This document shows, piece after piece, positions 28,424 through 37,110 of a stretch of 64,000 nt of DNA. The notes beneath the pieces were generated by a model. The model was not told the DNA's origin. It saw nothing but the letters and a program-made list of their open reading frames with translations, and searched no databases. The position numbers and the translations under genes are program-made. How positions within the stretch are numbered: the first letter of the stretch is position 1; each line of letters opens with the position of its first letter. This DNA comes from Salibaculum sp035270045 (GTDB lineage: Bacteria; Pseudomonadota; Alphaproteobacteria; Rhodobacterales; Rhodobacteraceae), in contig NZ_DATFIP010000058.1 of assembly GCF_035270045.1 (NCBI RefSeq), forward strand, positions 9,879 to 73,878, in the 5' to 3' direction.

Positions 28424-30187
28424 ATGACCGACCAGCCCAGCTACCAGGTGCTTGCCCGCAAATACCGCCCCGAGACCTTTGCCGATCTCGTGGGACAGGA
28501 CGCCATGGTGCGCACCCTCAAGAATGCCTTTGCCGCCGACCGCATCGCGCAGGCCTTTCTGATGACGGGCATCCGCGGCACCGGCAAGACCACCACGGCC
28601 CGGATCATTGCCAAGGGTATGAACTGCACCGGCACGGACGGCAGCGGCGGCCCCACCACCGACCCCTGCGGCGAATGCGAACACTGCGTAGCGATCATGG
28701 AAGGCCGCCACGTCGACGTGATCGAAATGGACGCTGCTTCCAACACGCAGGTGTCCTACGTGCGCGAGAACATCATCGACACGGTGCACTACCGTGCGGC
28801 CAGCGCGCGCTACAAGATCTACATCATCGACGAAGTTCACATGCTCTCGACCAGCGCGTTCAACGCGCTGCTCAAGACGCTGGAGGAACCGCCCGCACAC
28901 GTGAAATTCATCTTTGCCACCACCGAGGTCCGCAAGGTCCCGGTGACGGTGCTGTCGCGCTGCCAGCGTTTCGACCTGCGCCGGATCGAACCCGAGGACC
29001 AGATTGCCATGCTGCGCCGCATCGCCGATGCCGAAGCGGCGGAGATCACCGACGATGCCCTGGCCTTGATCACGCGCGCGGCCGAGGGATCGGCGCGCGA
29101 TGCGACATCTCTACTGGATCAGGCGATTTCCCACGGCGCGGGCGAGACCACCGCCGACCAGGTGCGCGCCATGCTGGGACTGGCCGACCGCGGCCGCGTG
29201 CTGGACCTGTTCGACATGATACTGAAAGGCGATGCCGCCGGAGCGCTGACGGAATTGTCGGCGCAATACGCCGACGGGGCGGACCCGATGGCAATCCTGC
29301 GCGACCTGGCCGAGATCGCCCATTGGGTCAGCGTCATCAAGGTCACGCCCGAGTCTGCCGAGGACCCCACCGTCGGCCCGGATGAACGCGCCCGCGGGCT
29401 GGCTATGGCGCAGGCGTTGCCGATGCGGGTGCTGACCCGGCTTTGGCAGATGCTGCTAAAGGCACTGGAAGAGGTGGCTCAGGCCCCCAACGCCATGATG
29501 GCGGCGGAAATGGCAGTTATCCGGCTGACGCACGTGGCCGACTTGCCGACGCCCGGGGACCTGGTGCGCAGGTTGCAGGACAACCCGACGCCGCCCGGGC
29601 CGAACGGGGGCGATGGCGGCACCTCCCCGGCGGCACAGGCACCCCGGACCGAGGCGCAGGGCAGATCCGGCGCCCCGGCCCAATCCGGCCCATCCGGCCC
29701 TTCGGCCCGGCAGGGCGGCGCCGAACAGGCGGTCGCCACACAGGCCGCGCTGGCGCGCTACCCGACCTTCGACCACGTGGTCGAGCTGATCCGCAGTCAC
29801 CGCGACGTGAAACTCCTGGTCGACGTGGAAAACTGTGTCCGCCTCGTCGCCTATCAGCCGGGCCGGATCGAGTTCCAGCCAACCGAGGATGCCCCGAAGG
29901 ACCTGGCGTCGAAGCTTGGGAGCCGGTTGCAGACCTGGACGGGGAACCGCTGGGCAGTCAGCGTCGTCGGCTCCGGCGGGGCCGCGACCATCGCCCAGGC
30001 GCGCGACGCAGAGGAGGCCGCCCTGCGCGAACATGCGGCGGCGCACCCTTTGGTCCAGGCGGTGCTGACCCGCTTCCCCGAGGCGCGGATCACCCAGATC
30101 CGCACGCCGGACGCCCTGGAACAGGAGGCCCAGCTGGAGGCCCTGCCCGAGGTGGATGAGGAATGGGACCCTTTCGAGGAAGAATGA
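28424..30187 (+). CDS. dnaX: DNA polymerase III subunits gamma and tau
   Basis: Clamp-loader ATPase of the replisome. The 587 aa protein starts MTDQPSYQVLARKYRP, with Walker A GIRGTGKTTTA near residue 50, the zinc module DPCGECEHC, Walker B region IIDEVHMLS, and the SRC sensor motif in LSRCQRFDLRR. A Pro/Gly/Ala-rich hinge (about 385-450) leads to the tau C-terminal region that contacts the polymerase. The ATG at 28424 fits the family; an upstream open stretch to 28340 lacks homology. Followed by ybaB and recR, a conserved order. Confidence 0.96.
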   Translation: MTDQPSYQVLARKYRPETFADLVGQDAMVRTLKNAFAADRIAQAFLMTGIRGTGKTTTARIIAKGMNCTGTDGSGGPTTDPCGECEHCVAIMEGRHVDVIEMDAASNTQVSYVRENIIDTVHYRAASARYKIYIIDEVHMLSTSAFNALLKTLEEPPAHVKFIFATTEVRKVPVTVLSRCQRFDLRRIEPEDQIAMLRRIADAEAAEITDDALALITRAAEGSARDATSLLDQAISHGAGETTADQVRAMLGLADRGRVLDLFDMILKGDAAGALTELSAQYADGADPMAILRDLAEIAHWVSVIKVTPESAEDPTVGPDERARGLAMAQALPMRVLTRLWQMLLKALEEVAQAPNAMMAAEMAVIRLTHVADLPTPGDLVRRLQDNPTPPGPNGGDGGTSPAAQAPRTEAQGRSGAPAQSGPSGPSARQGGAEQAVATQAALARYPTFDHVVELIRSHRDVKLLVDVENCVRLVAYQPGRIEFQPTEDAPKDLASKLGSRLQTWTGNRWAVSVVGSGGAATIAQARDAEEAALREHAAAHPLVQAVLTRFPEARITQIRTPDALEQEAQLEALPEVDEEWDPFEEE

Positions 30188-30259
30188 TCCGGCCTTGTGG
30201 CCGGGCGTCCGGGGGGCCATATCTGGAATGCGGTATCGCAGATGACAGGAGAGACGGGA

Positions 30260-30604
30260 ATGTTCAAGGGGATGGGCCAGATGGGCGACATGGCCAAGAT
30301 GATGAAATCCGCCCAAGAGCTGCAACAGAAGATGGAGCAGCTTCAGGAAGAGATGCACGCCATGATGGTCACCGGGGAAAGCGGCGCCGGGCTGGTCAAG
30401 GCCACCGCCAGTGCCAAGGGCGAGCTCAAGGGCCTGGACATCGACCCATCGATCTTCAACGGCGACGACAAGGAAGTAGTCGAGGACCTGATCCTCGCCG
30501 CCATCAAGGATGCCCAGTCGCGCGCCAGTGACCGCGCCGCCGAGGAAATGCAGAAGATACAGGAAGAGCTCGGCCTGCCCGCCGGCATGAAACTGCCTTT
30601 CTAG
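30260..30604 (+). CDS. YbaB/EbfC nucleoid-associated protein
   Basis: A 114 aa DNA-binding protein of the YbaB family. It opens with MFKGMGQMGDMAKMMKSAQE, then a long helix with heptad QELQQKMEQLQEEM and the conserved KGELKGLDIDPS and EEMQKIQEELGLP. GGAGAG precedes the ATG at 30260; an open stretch upstream is not conserved. It sits between dnaX and recR, as in most bacteria. Confidence 0.94.
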   Translation: MFKGMGQMGDMAKMMKSAQELQQKMEQLQEEMHAMMVTGESGAGLVKATASAKGELKGLDIDPSIFNGDDKEVVEDLILAAIKDAQSRASDRAAEEMQKIQEELGLPAGMKLPF

Positions 30605-30688
30605 GTCAAGTCGCACCGCGAACTGACCAGGCGGGATAGAGCGGAAATGCAGATGGCATTTCTGCGGGGTCCCGCGCAGGAGAACTGT

Positions 30689-31282
30689 TTGACCAACACC
30701 ACCAGCGATATCGAAGAGTTGATCGACCTGATGGCGCGGCTGCCCGGCCTGGGGCCGCGCTCGGCGCGGCGGGCCGTGCTGCACATGGTCAAGAAGCGCG
30801 GTCAGTTGCTTGCACCGCTGGCCGAAGCCATGGCGCGAGTCGGGACCAGCGCACGCGAATGCCTCAACTGCGGCAACATCGGCACCACGGATATCTGCGG
30901 CATCTGCGAGAGCGAGAAACGCGCCACGGGCCAGATATGCGTGGTCGAGGACGTGGCCGACCTCTGGGCGATGGAACGCGCCAGCGTTTTCAAGGGCCGC
31001 TATCACGTTTTGGGCGGAACGCTGTCCGCGTTGGACGATATAGGCCCCGAGGACCTGCGAATCCCGCGCCTGAAATCGCGGGTGGCCAGCGAAGGCATCA
31101 CCGAAGTGATCCTGGCACTGGGCGCGACAGTGGACGGCCAGACCACGGCCCATTACATCGCCGATGAACTGGAAGGAATCTCGGTTACCTCGCTGGCGCA
31201 GGGCGTGCCCGTGGGCGGCGAGTTGGATTACCTCGACGACGGCACGATCACCGCCGCGTTGAACGCGCGCAAGACATTCTGA
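30689..31282 (+). CDS. recR: Recombination mediator RecR
   Basis: Acts with RecF/RecO to load RecA on gapped DNA. The 197 aa protein has the N-terminal HhH (LMARLPGLGPRSARRAV), a zinc finger CLNC with CGIC (near residues 56-72), a Toprim domain (ICVVEDVADLWAMER, YHVLGGTLSALD), and a C-terminal Walker-like helix. A TTG at 30689 with AGGAG seven bases upstream is the best start and gives the normal family length; an ATG at 30647 would add 14 unconserved residues. Confidence 0.95.
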   Translation: MTNTTSDIEELIDLMARLPGLGPRSARRAVLHMVKKRGQLLAPLAEAMARVGTSARECLNCGNIGTTDICGICESEKRATGQICVVEDVADLWAMERASVFKGRYHVLGGTLSALDDIGPEDLRIPRLKSRVASEGITEVILALGATVDGQTTAHYIADELEGISVTSLAQGVPVGGELDYLDDGTITAALNARKTF

Positions 31283-31653
31283 GGGATAATGGGCCCGTCG
31301 CAGCCTGCCCGCCGGACTTATGAGAGATCCCGTTTCTGCAACGGATCGACGATGTCCGGGTCGGACCCGAGCCCGAATTTCGGAATTGTGCAGCGAAAGC
31401 TCGGGCGTCTGAATTCGGTGAGCATCCCGGCCATAAACGACCGGAAATGTTCGCCGCCCGGTTCTCGCGCGGTGGATCAGGATACCACTCGGTAATCCGT
31501 GGTGAGCGAGCCCACGCGGGGAACCGTTGCCCCGGACAGTTTTCAGGGACTTTACACCAAGATCCCCGTTTGTGCGTCAACATGGCAGCTGCCTTGCTCT
31601 CCCCCCCCTGCATACCCTACACCGGTCACCGGACAAGCTAAGGGAGGCCGCGC
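31283..31653. other. Intergenic stretch between recR and fabB, with an unassigned 38-codon minus-strand ORF
   Basis: This 371-base region has no convincing gene. On the minus strand, codons from an ATG at 31434 to a stop at 31318 encode 38 residues with protein-like composition (PSFRCTIPKFGLGSDPDIVD among them); upstream the same frame is blocked by a stop 54 bases earlier. CCCGAGC (31366-31372 area) and GCTCGGG (31398-31404 area) can pair as a 7-bp stem. The stretch may be a gene remnant or a dispersed intergenic element. The fabB leader with AGGGAGG lies at its right end. Confidence 0.4.
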
Positions 31654-32883
31654 ATGCGCCGCGTCGTCGTTACCGGGCTGGGGATCGTCTCGCCCGTTGG
31701 AAACAGCGCCCAAGAGGTCACCGCCGCCCTCAAGGCCGGACGTTCGGGGATCGAGGCCGTTCCCGAAATGGCCGAGCACGGCTTTCGCAGCCGGATCGCC
31801 GGAACACTCAAGATCAACCCCGCCGATCACGTGGACAAGCGCACCTTGCGGTTCATGGGACCCGGCGCCGCCTATGCGCATATCGCCATGGGCCAGGCCA
31901 TCGCCGACGCGGGGCTGGAAGAGAGCGATGTCGTCAATCCGCGTACCGGGCTCGTGGCCGGCTCGGGCGGTCCCTCGACGAGCGCCATGCTGACGGCTCA
32001 CCAGACTGTCCTGAAATCCGGCAGCCCCAAGCGGATCGGCCCCTTTGCCGTTCCCAAGTGCATGAGCTCGACCATCAGCGCGAACCTCTCAACCGCCTAC
32101 AGGATCAAGGGTCTGAACTACTCCATCACCTCGGCCTGCTCGACCTCGCTGCACTGCATCGGCAATGCGGCCGAGCAGATCATGATGGGCAAGCAGGACG
32201 TGATGTTCGCAGGCGGTGGCGAGGAACTGGACTGGACCCTTTCCTGCCTCTTTGACGCCATGGGCGCGATGTCGTCCAAGTTCAACGATGACCCCACGCG
32301 CGCCAGCCGCGCCTTTGACGCCGATCGTGACGGCTTCGTGATCGCCGGTGGCGGCGCGATGCTGGTGCTTGAAGACCTGGACCATGCCACTGCACGCGGC
32401 GCGAAGATCTATGCCGAGGTCACAGGCTACGCCGCCACCTCGGACGGGCACGACATGGTCGCACCTTCGGGCGAGGGTGGTGAACGGGCGATGCGGCTGG
32501 CACTGGGCAGCCTGCCCGAGGGCCGAAAGGTCAGCTACATCAACGCCCATGGCACCAGCACCCCGGTTGGTGACGTAGGCGAGGTCGAGGCGGTACGCCG
32601 GGTCTTTGGCGAGGGCAGCGCACCGCCCATTTCCTCGACCAAGTCGATGACCGGTCACAGCCAGGGCGCCACCGGTGCGCAGGAAGCGGTCTATTGCCTG
32701 CTGATGCTGCGGGACGATTTCATCACCCCCTCGATCAACGTCGAAACCCTTGACCCGTCCATCACCCCTGGCGAGATCGCGACAGAGCTGGTCGAGACCG
32801 CGGGGCTGGACTCCGTGATGACCAATTCATTCGGCTTCGGCGGCACCAACGGATCGATGATCCTGTCGAAATACGCCGGATAG
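31654..32883 (+). CDS. fabB: 3-oxoacyl-ACP synthase I (FabB)
   Basis: Condenses acyl-ACP with malonyl-ACP in fatty-acid synthesis; the FabB type is also needed for unsaturated chains. The 409 aa protein has the Cys-His-His triad: the Cys in TSACSTSLHC near residue 160, NAHGTSTPVGD, and SMTGHSQGATGAQ; the glycine-rich end NSFGFGGTNGS is present. A strong AGGGAGG precedes the ATG. fabI follows on the same strand at 174 bases. fabA, often upstream in this order, is absent here. Confidence 0.95.
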   Translation: MRRVVVTGLGIVSPVGNSAQEVTAALKAGRSGIEAVPEMAEHGFRSRIAGTLKINPADHVDKRTLRFMGPGAAYAHIAMGQAIADAGLEESDVVNPRTGLVAGSGGPSTSAMLTAHQTVLKSGSPKRIGPFAVPKCMSSTISANLSTAYRIKGLNYSITSACSTSLHCIGNAAEQIMMGKQDVMFAGGGEELDWTLSCLFDAMGAMSSKFNDDPTRASRAFDADRDGFVIAGGGAMLVLEDLDHATARGAKIYAEVTGYAATSDGHDMVAPSGEGGERAMRLALGSLPEGRKVSYINAHGTSTPVGDVGEVEAVRRVFGEGSAPPISSTKSMTGHSQGATGAQEAVYCLLMLRDDFITPSINVETLDPSITPGEIATELVETAGLDSVMTNSFGFGGTNGSMILSKYAG

Positions 32884-33002
32884 CGCGCCCGGCCCGGCAC
32901 GCACCCTGCAACGCCCCGCCGTCCGCACCGGGATGTCGCTTGTCACCTTGCCAGTGGTGGCCAAGAGGGCACATCGGCACGCCAAATGCGAAAAACGGCA
33001 AC

Positions 33003-33019
33003 TTGACGCTCGGGGTCAA
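33003..33019. promoter_or_regulatory. Inverted repeat in the fabI leader
   Basis: TTGAC and GTCAA are 5-bp arms around GCTCGGG, ending two bases before the first ATG of the fabI frame (33022). The site would cover the ribosome site of that ATG, supporting the second ATG at 33058 as the real start and suggesting an operator in the leader. Confidence 0.35.
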
Positions 33020-33057
33020 AAATGAGCAAACCTGCAAGACCAGCAAAGGGACGGGCC

Positions 33058-33843
33058 ATGCAATCATTATCGGGAAAGCGCGGACTCATCATGGGGGTCG
33101 CGAATGACCGTTCCATTGCTTGGGGGATCGCCAAGGCCTGTCATGCCGCCGGGGCCGAACTGGCCTTCTCCTACCAGGGCGAGGGCCTGAAAAAACGGGT
33201 GGCCCCGCTCGCAGCCGCCGCCGACAGCGATTTCCTGATCGAGGCCGACGTGAGCGACGACGCGTCGATGGATTCCTGTTTCTCCGCGTTGAAGGACCGC
33301 TGGGGCAGTCTGGATTTCGTGGTCCATGCCATCGCCTATTCCGACAAGAGCGAATTGACGGGCCGGTTTTCGGACACCAGCCGCGCGAATTTCACGAATT
33401 CCATGCTTATAAGCTGCTATTCATTCGTTGATGTGGCCCGCCGCGCCGCGGACCTGATGCCAGAGGGCGGCTGCCTGCTGACCCTGACATTCCAGGGGAG
33501 CCAGCGCGTGACCCCGAACTACAACGTGATGGGTGTGGCCAAGTCGGCGCTGGAAAGCGCCACCCGCTACCTGGCCGCCGACCTGGGCCCGCAGGGTATA
33601 CGCGTGAACGCCATTTCGCCCGGCCCCATGAAGACCCTGGCAGGTGCTGCCATCGCGGGCGCCCGCCGCACCTTCAAACACGCAGAACAGAACGCGCCGC
33701 TGCGGCACAACGCGACACTCGAGGCCGTGGGCGGCACGGCCGTCTACTTGGCGTCGGATGCCGGAAACTGCACCACGGGAGAGATCATCCGGGTCGACAG
33801 CGGCTACCATGTCCTGAGCATGCCGGTGCTGGAAAACCTGTGA
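33058..33843 (+). CDS. fabI: Enoyl-ACP reductase FabI
   Basis: NADH-dependent reductase for the last step of each fatty-acid elongation cycle. The 261 aa SDR-type protein starts MQSLSGKRGLIMGVANDRS and has the catalytic pair in YNVMGVAK (Tyr, six residues, Lys), the SDKSELTGRF substrate loop and ISPGPMKTLA. The position matching E. coli Tyr146 (in LSYLG) reads Phe in TLTFQGS. AAAGGGA lies before the ATG at 33058; the alternative ATG at 33022 adds 12 residues not expected in the family. Follows fabB. Confidence 0.93.
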   Translation: MQSLSGKRGLIMGVANDRSIAWGIAKACHAAGAELAFSYQGEGLKKRVAPLAAAADSDFLIEADVSDDASMDSCFSALKDRWGSLDFVVHAIAYSDKSELTGRFSDTSRANFTNSMLISCYSFVDVARRAADLMPEGGCLLTLTFQGSQRVTPNYNVMGVAKSALESATRYLAADLGPQGIRVNAISPGPMKTLAGAAIAGARRTFKHAEQNAPLRHNATLEAVGGTAVYLASDAGNCTTGEIIRVDSGYHVLSMPVLENL

Positions 33844-33890
33844 TAATGGCGGCCCCGGTGCGGCCGCAGTGCTGCCCGCGGCGCTGCCGA

Positions 33891-33994
33891 GCTGGGACTG
33901 TCGGGGCCGGCGCTGATCACCGCCGCGTCAGTCATGATCGCCATGGCGAGAACGGTGTTTTCCGCTGTCCCAGCCTGTTGACGCGCTGGGACTG
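33891..33994. repeat. Direct repeat with an intervening complementary copy
   Basis: GCTGGGACTG occurs at 33891-33900 and 33985-33994, and GTCCCAGC, which can pair with either, lies between at 33967-33974. Two mutually exclusive hairpins are possible in the space after fabI. No T-run follows either stem. Confidence 0.4.
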
Positions 33995-33997
33995 ACA

Positions 33998-34025
33998 CGA
34001 AAAGGGGCGCCCGAAGGCGCCCCCT
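33998..34025 (-). terminator. Rho-independent terminator after the FKBP gene
   Basis: On the minus strand an 8-bp GC stem (GGGGCGCC with GGCGCCCC) closed by a TTCG loop is followed by TTTTCG. It begins 22 bases past the FKBP stop. On the plus strand no T-run follows, so it serves the FKBP gene mainly. Confidence 0.85.
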
Positions 34026-34046
34026 GAAACGTCCGGTCGCGATGGC

Positions 34047-34481
34047 TCAGGCGGCCTTGATCTCGACCAGTTCGATCTCGAAGTTCAGGTCCTTGCCCGC
34101 CAGCGGATGGTTGGCGTCCAGCGTGACTTCTTCCTCGGACAGCTCGGCCACGGTGACCGGGATTGCCTGACCGTCGGGCGACTGCATCTGAAGCTGCATG
34201 CCGATCTCGAGCGGGATTTCGGGCGGCACCTGCGAACGCGGCACGGCCTGCTTGGCGTTGGGATCGGTATCGCCATAGGCTTCTGCGCAGGGCACTTCGA
34301 CGGCTTTCTTTTCGCCCACGGCCATGCCCGGGATCGCATTGTCGAGACCGGGGATGATCTGGCCTGATCCGACGGTGAATTCCAACGGCTCGCGGCCCTC
34401 GGAACTGTCGAAGGTTTCACCGTCCGCTAGCGTACCGGTGTAATGAATGGATACGGTGTCACCCGCTTTGACCTGGGTCAT
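34047..34481 (-). CDS. FKBP-type peptidyl-prolyl cis-trans isomerase (SlyD-like)
   Basis: A 144 aa cytoplasmic prolyl isomerase. The FKBP domain is seen as VSIHYTGTLADGETFDSSEG and VGSGQIIPGLDNAIPGM, interrupted by an IF (insert-in-flap) chaperone region (about residues 65-125, AEAYGDTDPNAKQAVP to NHPLAGKDL), as in SlyD/FKBP16. It has no His/Cys metal tail. The start at 34481 (MTQVKAGD) has AAAGGA-type sequence upstream; a much longer open frame continues but has no homology. A terminator follows. Confidence 0.92.
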   Translation of the reverse strand: MTQVKAGDTVSIHYTGTLADGETFDSSEGREPLEFTVGSGQIIPGLDNAIPGMAVGEKKAVEVPCAEAYGDTDPNAKQAVPRSQVPPEIPLEIGMQLQMQSPDGQAIPVTVAELSEEEVTLDANHPLAGKDLNFEIELVEIKAA

Positions 34482-34646
34482 GAGATTTCCTTTGTCGGGG
34501 GGGGATTGCTTGCAGGGGCCGCGCATGCTCGCGCAGGTGCCCTTTTCGACTCGATGTGAAACTACCTGCGGACGCCCGGAATTGCAAACCGGCCCTTTTC
34601 CCGCGCGCGGGCGCGTGCCAGTCTGATCGTGAAGAGGGAGAATGAG

Positions 34647-35324
34647 ATGACCATCAGCACCTGTGTCTTCGATGCCTACGGCACGCTGTTCGACGTCAAT
34701 GCCGCCGCACGCCTGGTGGCCGAAGACCCGGACCAGGAGGTCTTGGCCGATCTCTGGCCCGACCTGGCCGCACTGTGGCGGCAGAAACAGCTTGAATACA
34801 GCTGGTTGAGGGCCGTGGCCGGACGGCACCTCGATTTCTGGGAAATCACACAGGATGGCCTGGACTACGCTATGGAAGCCCATGGCCTGCATGACAACGC
34901 CCTGCGCGCCCGGCTGCTGGGCGTCTACAGGGAACTGCCGGCCTACCCGGAGGTTCCCGAGATGCTGCGCGCGCTCAAAGACCGCGGCATGACGACGGCG
35001 ATCCTGACCAATGGCAGTCCGGAAATGGTTGTCACGGCGGTGAAATCCGCCGGGATCGGTCCCTGGCTCGACGATGTCCTGACCGTCGAGGAGGTGAGGA
35101 CCTACAAGCCCGACCGCCGGGTCTACGACCTTGTTTTCGACCACTTCGGCGCGGTGCAGCAGCAGGTGCTCTTCGCCTCGGCCAACGGCTGGGACGCGGC
35201 GGCGGCGGCGGGCTACGGCTTTGCCACGGTCTGGGTAAACCGCGAAGGGGCCCCGCAGGACCGGCTCTGGGCTGCGCCGCACCGGATCCTGCCGGACCTG
35301 TCCACGATACCGGACCTCGTGTAA
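34647..35324 (+). CDS. Haloacid dehalogenase, type II (HAD superfamily)
   Basis: A 225 aa HAD hydrolase resembling L-2-haloacid dehalogenases. Motif I is FDAYGTLFDV with the nucleophilic Asp near residue 8, motif II ILTNGSPEMV, motif III Lys in TYKPDRRVYDL, and motif IV LFASANGWDAAAA, where the type II enzymes have SSNxWD. The family dehalogenates 2-haloacids or acts as a phosphatase. GAGGGAG precedes the ATG at 34647. Its stop overlaps the next start by one base, so it leads a five-gene operon. Confidence 0.88.
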   Translation: MTISTCVFDAYGTLFDVNAAARLVAEDPDQEVLADLWPDLAALWRQKQLEYSWLRAVAGRHLDFWEITQDGLDYAMEAHGLHDNALRARLLGVYRELPAYPEVPEMLRALKDRGMTTAILTNGSPEMVVTAVKSAGIGPWLDDVLTVEEVRTYKPDRRVYDLVFDHFGAVQQQVLFASANGWDAAAAAGYGFATVWVNREGAPQDRLWAAPHRILPDLSTIPDLV

Positions 35325-36142
35325 TGCCGCATTTCGAGGCCGCCGACGGCACCAGGCTGTTCTACGAGGAGCGCGGCGAGGGGCCGCCGGTGCTGGCGCT
35401 GGCTGGCCTGACGCGAAATTCCGGCGATTTCGACCATGTCGCGCCCCACCTGCCCTGCCACCTGATCCGCATGGATTATCGCGGGCGCGGACAGTCGGAC
35501 TGGGCGGACCCGACGACCTACACCGTTCCGCAGGAAGCCGCCGATGCCGTCGCGCTGCTGGACCATCTGGGCCTGGACCGGGCGGCAGTCCTTGGCACCT
35601 CGCGCGGGGGGCTGATCGCCATGATGCTGGCGGCCACCCACAAGGATCGCCTGAGCGGCGTGGCATTGAACGACATCGGCCCCGAGATCGACCCGGCAGG
35701 CCTGAAAGCCATCGAAAGCTACATCGGCCGCAATCCGCCTCAGAAGACCCACGAGGAAGCCGCGCTGTTCCGCGCCCGCAACTGGCTGCACTTCAAGGGA
35801 GTGGCGCAGGAACGCTGGCTGCACGAGGTGCGCAATCACTACGCGGAAACACCCGACGGGCTTGTCGTCCGCTACGACCCGAAACTCCGCGTGACGGTTT
35901 TCGAGAACGCGCAGGTTCAGCCCGCTCCCGACCTCTGGCCGCTGTTTGGGGCGCTGCACGGGCTACCGCTCTGCCTGATCCGGGGGGCCAATTCCGACCT
36001 TCTCACCAAGGTGACCTGGGACAGGATGCGCAGGTTGCGCCATGACGCCATCGCCGCCGAGGTGCCCGACCGCGGCCATGTGCCGTTCCTGGATGAACCG
36101 CAGGCGGTGCATGCCCTGCAAAGCTGGATCGCGACCTTATGA
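35324..36142 (+). CDS. Alpha/beta hydrolase
   Basis: A 272 aa alpha/beta-fold hydrolase: oxyanion region LAGLTRNSGDF, nucleophile elbow GTSRGG near residue 92, and catalytic His in DRGHVPFLDEP near the end. RMDYRGRGQSDW is typical of the fold. Substrate unknown. It overlaps the dehalogenase by one base and the dehydratase by four. Confidence 0.88.
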   Translation: MPHFEAADGTRLFYEERGEGPPVLALAGLTRNSGDFDHVAPHLPCHLIRMDYRGRGQSDWADPTTYTVPQEAADAVALLDHLGLDRAAVLGTSRGGLIAMMLAATHKDRLSGVALNDIGPEIDPAGLKAIESYIGRNPPQKTHEEAALFRARNWLHFKGVAQERWLHEVRNHYAETPDGLVVRYDPKLRVTVFENAQVQPAPDLWPLFGALHGLPLCLIRGANSDLLTKVTWDRMRRLRHDAIAAEVPDRGHVPFLDEPQAVHALQSWIATL

Positions 36143-37110
36143 ATATCGACATGATCAGGGCGGCGGCCGGGCGGCTGGCCGGGCATGCGCGGCACACGCC
36201 GCTGCTGTGCTCGCCCTTCCTGGACGAGATCGCCGGAAGGCGGATCCTGGTCAAACCCGAATGTCTCCAGCATACTGGCAGCTTCAAGTTTCGCGGCGGA
36301 TGGGCGGCTCTTTCGGCGCTGGACCCGGCCAAGCGCGAGCGTGGTGTCATCGCCTTTTCCTCGGGCAATCACGCGCAAGGCGTTGCCCATGCAGCCCGAT
36401 TGCATGGCGTACCAGCGGTGATCGTCATGCCCTCGGACGCACCGGCGCTGAAGATCGCCAACACGCGCGCGCTGGGCGCCGAGGTGGTGCTTTATGACCG
36501 CGCGACGGAAAGCCGCGAGGCGATTGGCGACAGACTCGCGGCGGAGCGGGGCCTGACCCTGATCCGCCCCTACGACGAACCGCAAGTGATCGCCGGCCAA
36601 GGCACCTGCGGGCTGGAGATTGCTTCCGACGCCAGGCTGTGTGGAATTGAGAAAGCCAATGTCCTGGTATGCTGTGGCGGTGGCGGATTGACGTCCGGCG
36701 TTGCCTTGGCCTGCGAGGCCGACCATCCCGGCCTGACCGTTCGCCCCGTGGAACCCCAAGGGTTCGACGACGTGAAACGTTCGCTGGAAACCGGCACGAT
36801 CCAGACCAACGAACAGCGCATCGGCAGCATCTGCGACGCCATCGTCACCCCCGCGCCGGGCGAATTGACCTTTCCGATCATGGCCCGGCTTTGCGGTCCC
36901 GGCCTGGCTGTTTCCGAGGATGACTGCCTGCGCGCAATGGGCGTGGCCTTTCAGCGGTTGAAACTGGTGGCCGAACCGGGCGGGGCCGCCGCTCTGGCCG
37001 CTGCGCTTTTCCATGGCGACCAGCTGAGCGGCGATACGGTCATCGCCATAATCACCGGCGGCAACGTGGATGCCGCCATGTTCAGCAAGGCCTTGGAGAC
37101 GCTGTCATGA
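36139..37110 (+). CDS. PLP-dependent threonine/serine dehydratase-like protein
   Basis: A 323 aa fold-type II PLP enzyme. The PLP lysine is in HTGSFKFRGGW near residue 51, the substrate loop is SSGNHAQGVA, and the phosphate loop is CCGGGGLTSGVALA. The C-terminal SITGGNVD-like ITGGNVDAAMF closes the fold. Members deaminate threonine, serine or hydroxyaspartate. It has no ACT domain, unlike biosynthetic IlvA. It is paralogous in fold to bhcB at 49938 but clearly different. Overlaps both neighbours by four bases. Confidence 0.88.
   Translation: MNIDMIRAAAGRLAGHARHTPLLCSPFLDEIAGRRILVKPECLQHTGSFKFRGGWAALSALDPAKRERGVIAFSSGNHAQGVAHAARLHGVPAVIVMPSDAPALKIANTRALGAEVVLYDRATESREAIGDRLAAERGLTLIRPYDEPQVIAGQGTCGLEIASDARLCGIEKANVLVCCGGGGLTSGVALACEADHPGLTVRPVEPQGFDDVKRSLETGTIQTNEQRIGSICDAIVTPAPGELTFPIMARLCGPGLAVSEDDCLRAMGVAFQRLKLVAEPGGAAALAAALFHGDQLSGDTVIAIITGGNVDAAMFSKALETLS

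Noticed and set aside
34482..35666. Minus-strand extension of the FKBP frame by about 395 codons
   Set aside because: FKBP homology begins at the ATG at 34481; the rest is antisense to the dehalogenase and hydrolase genes.
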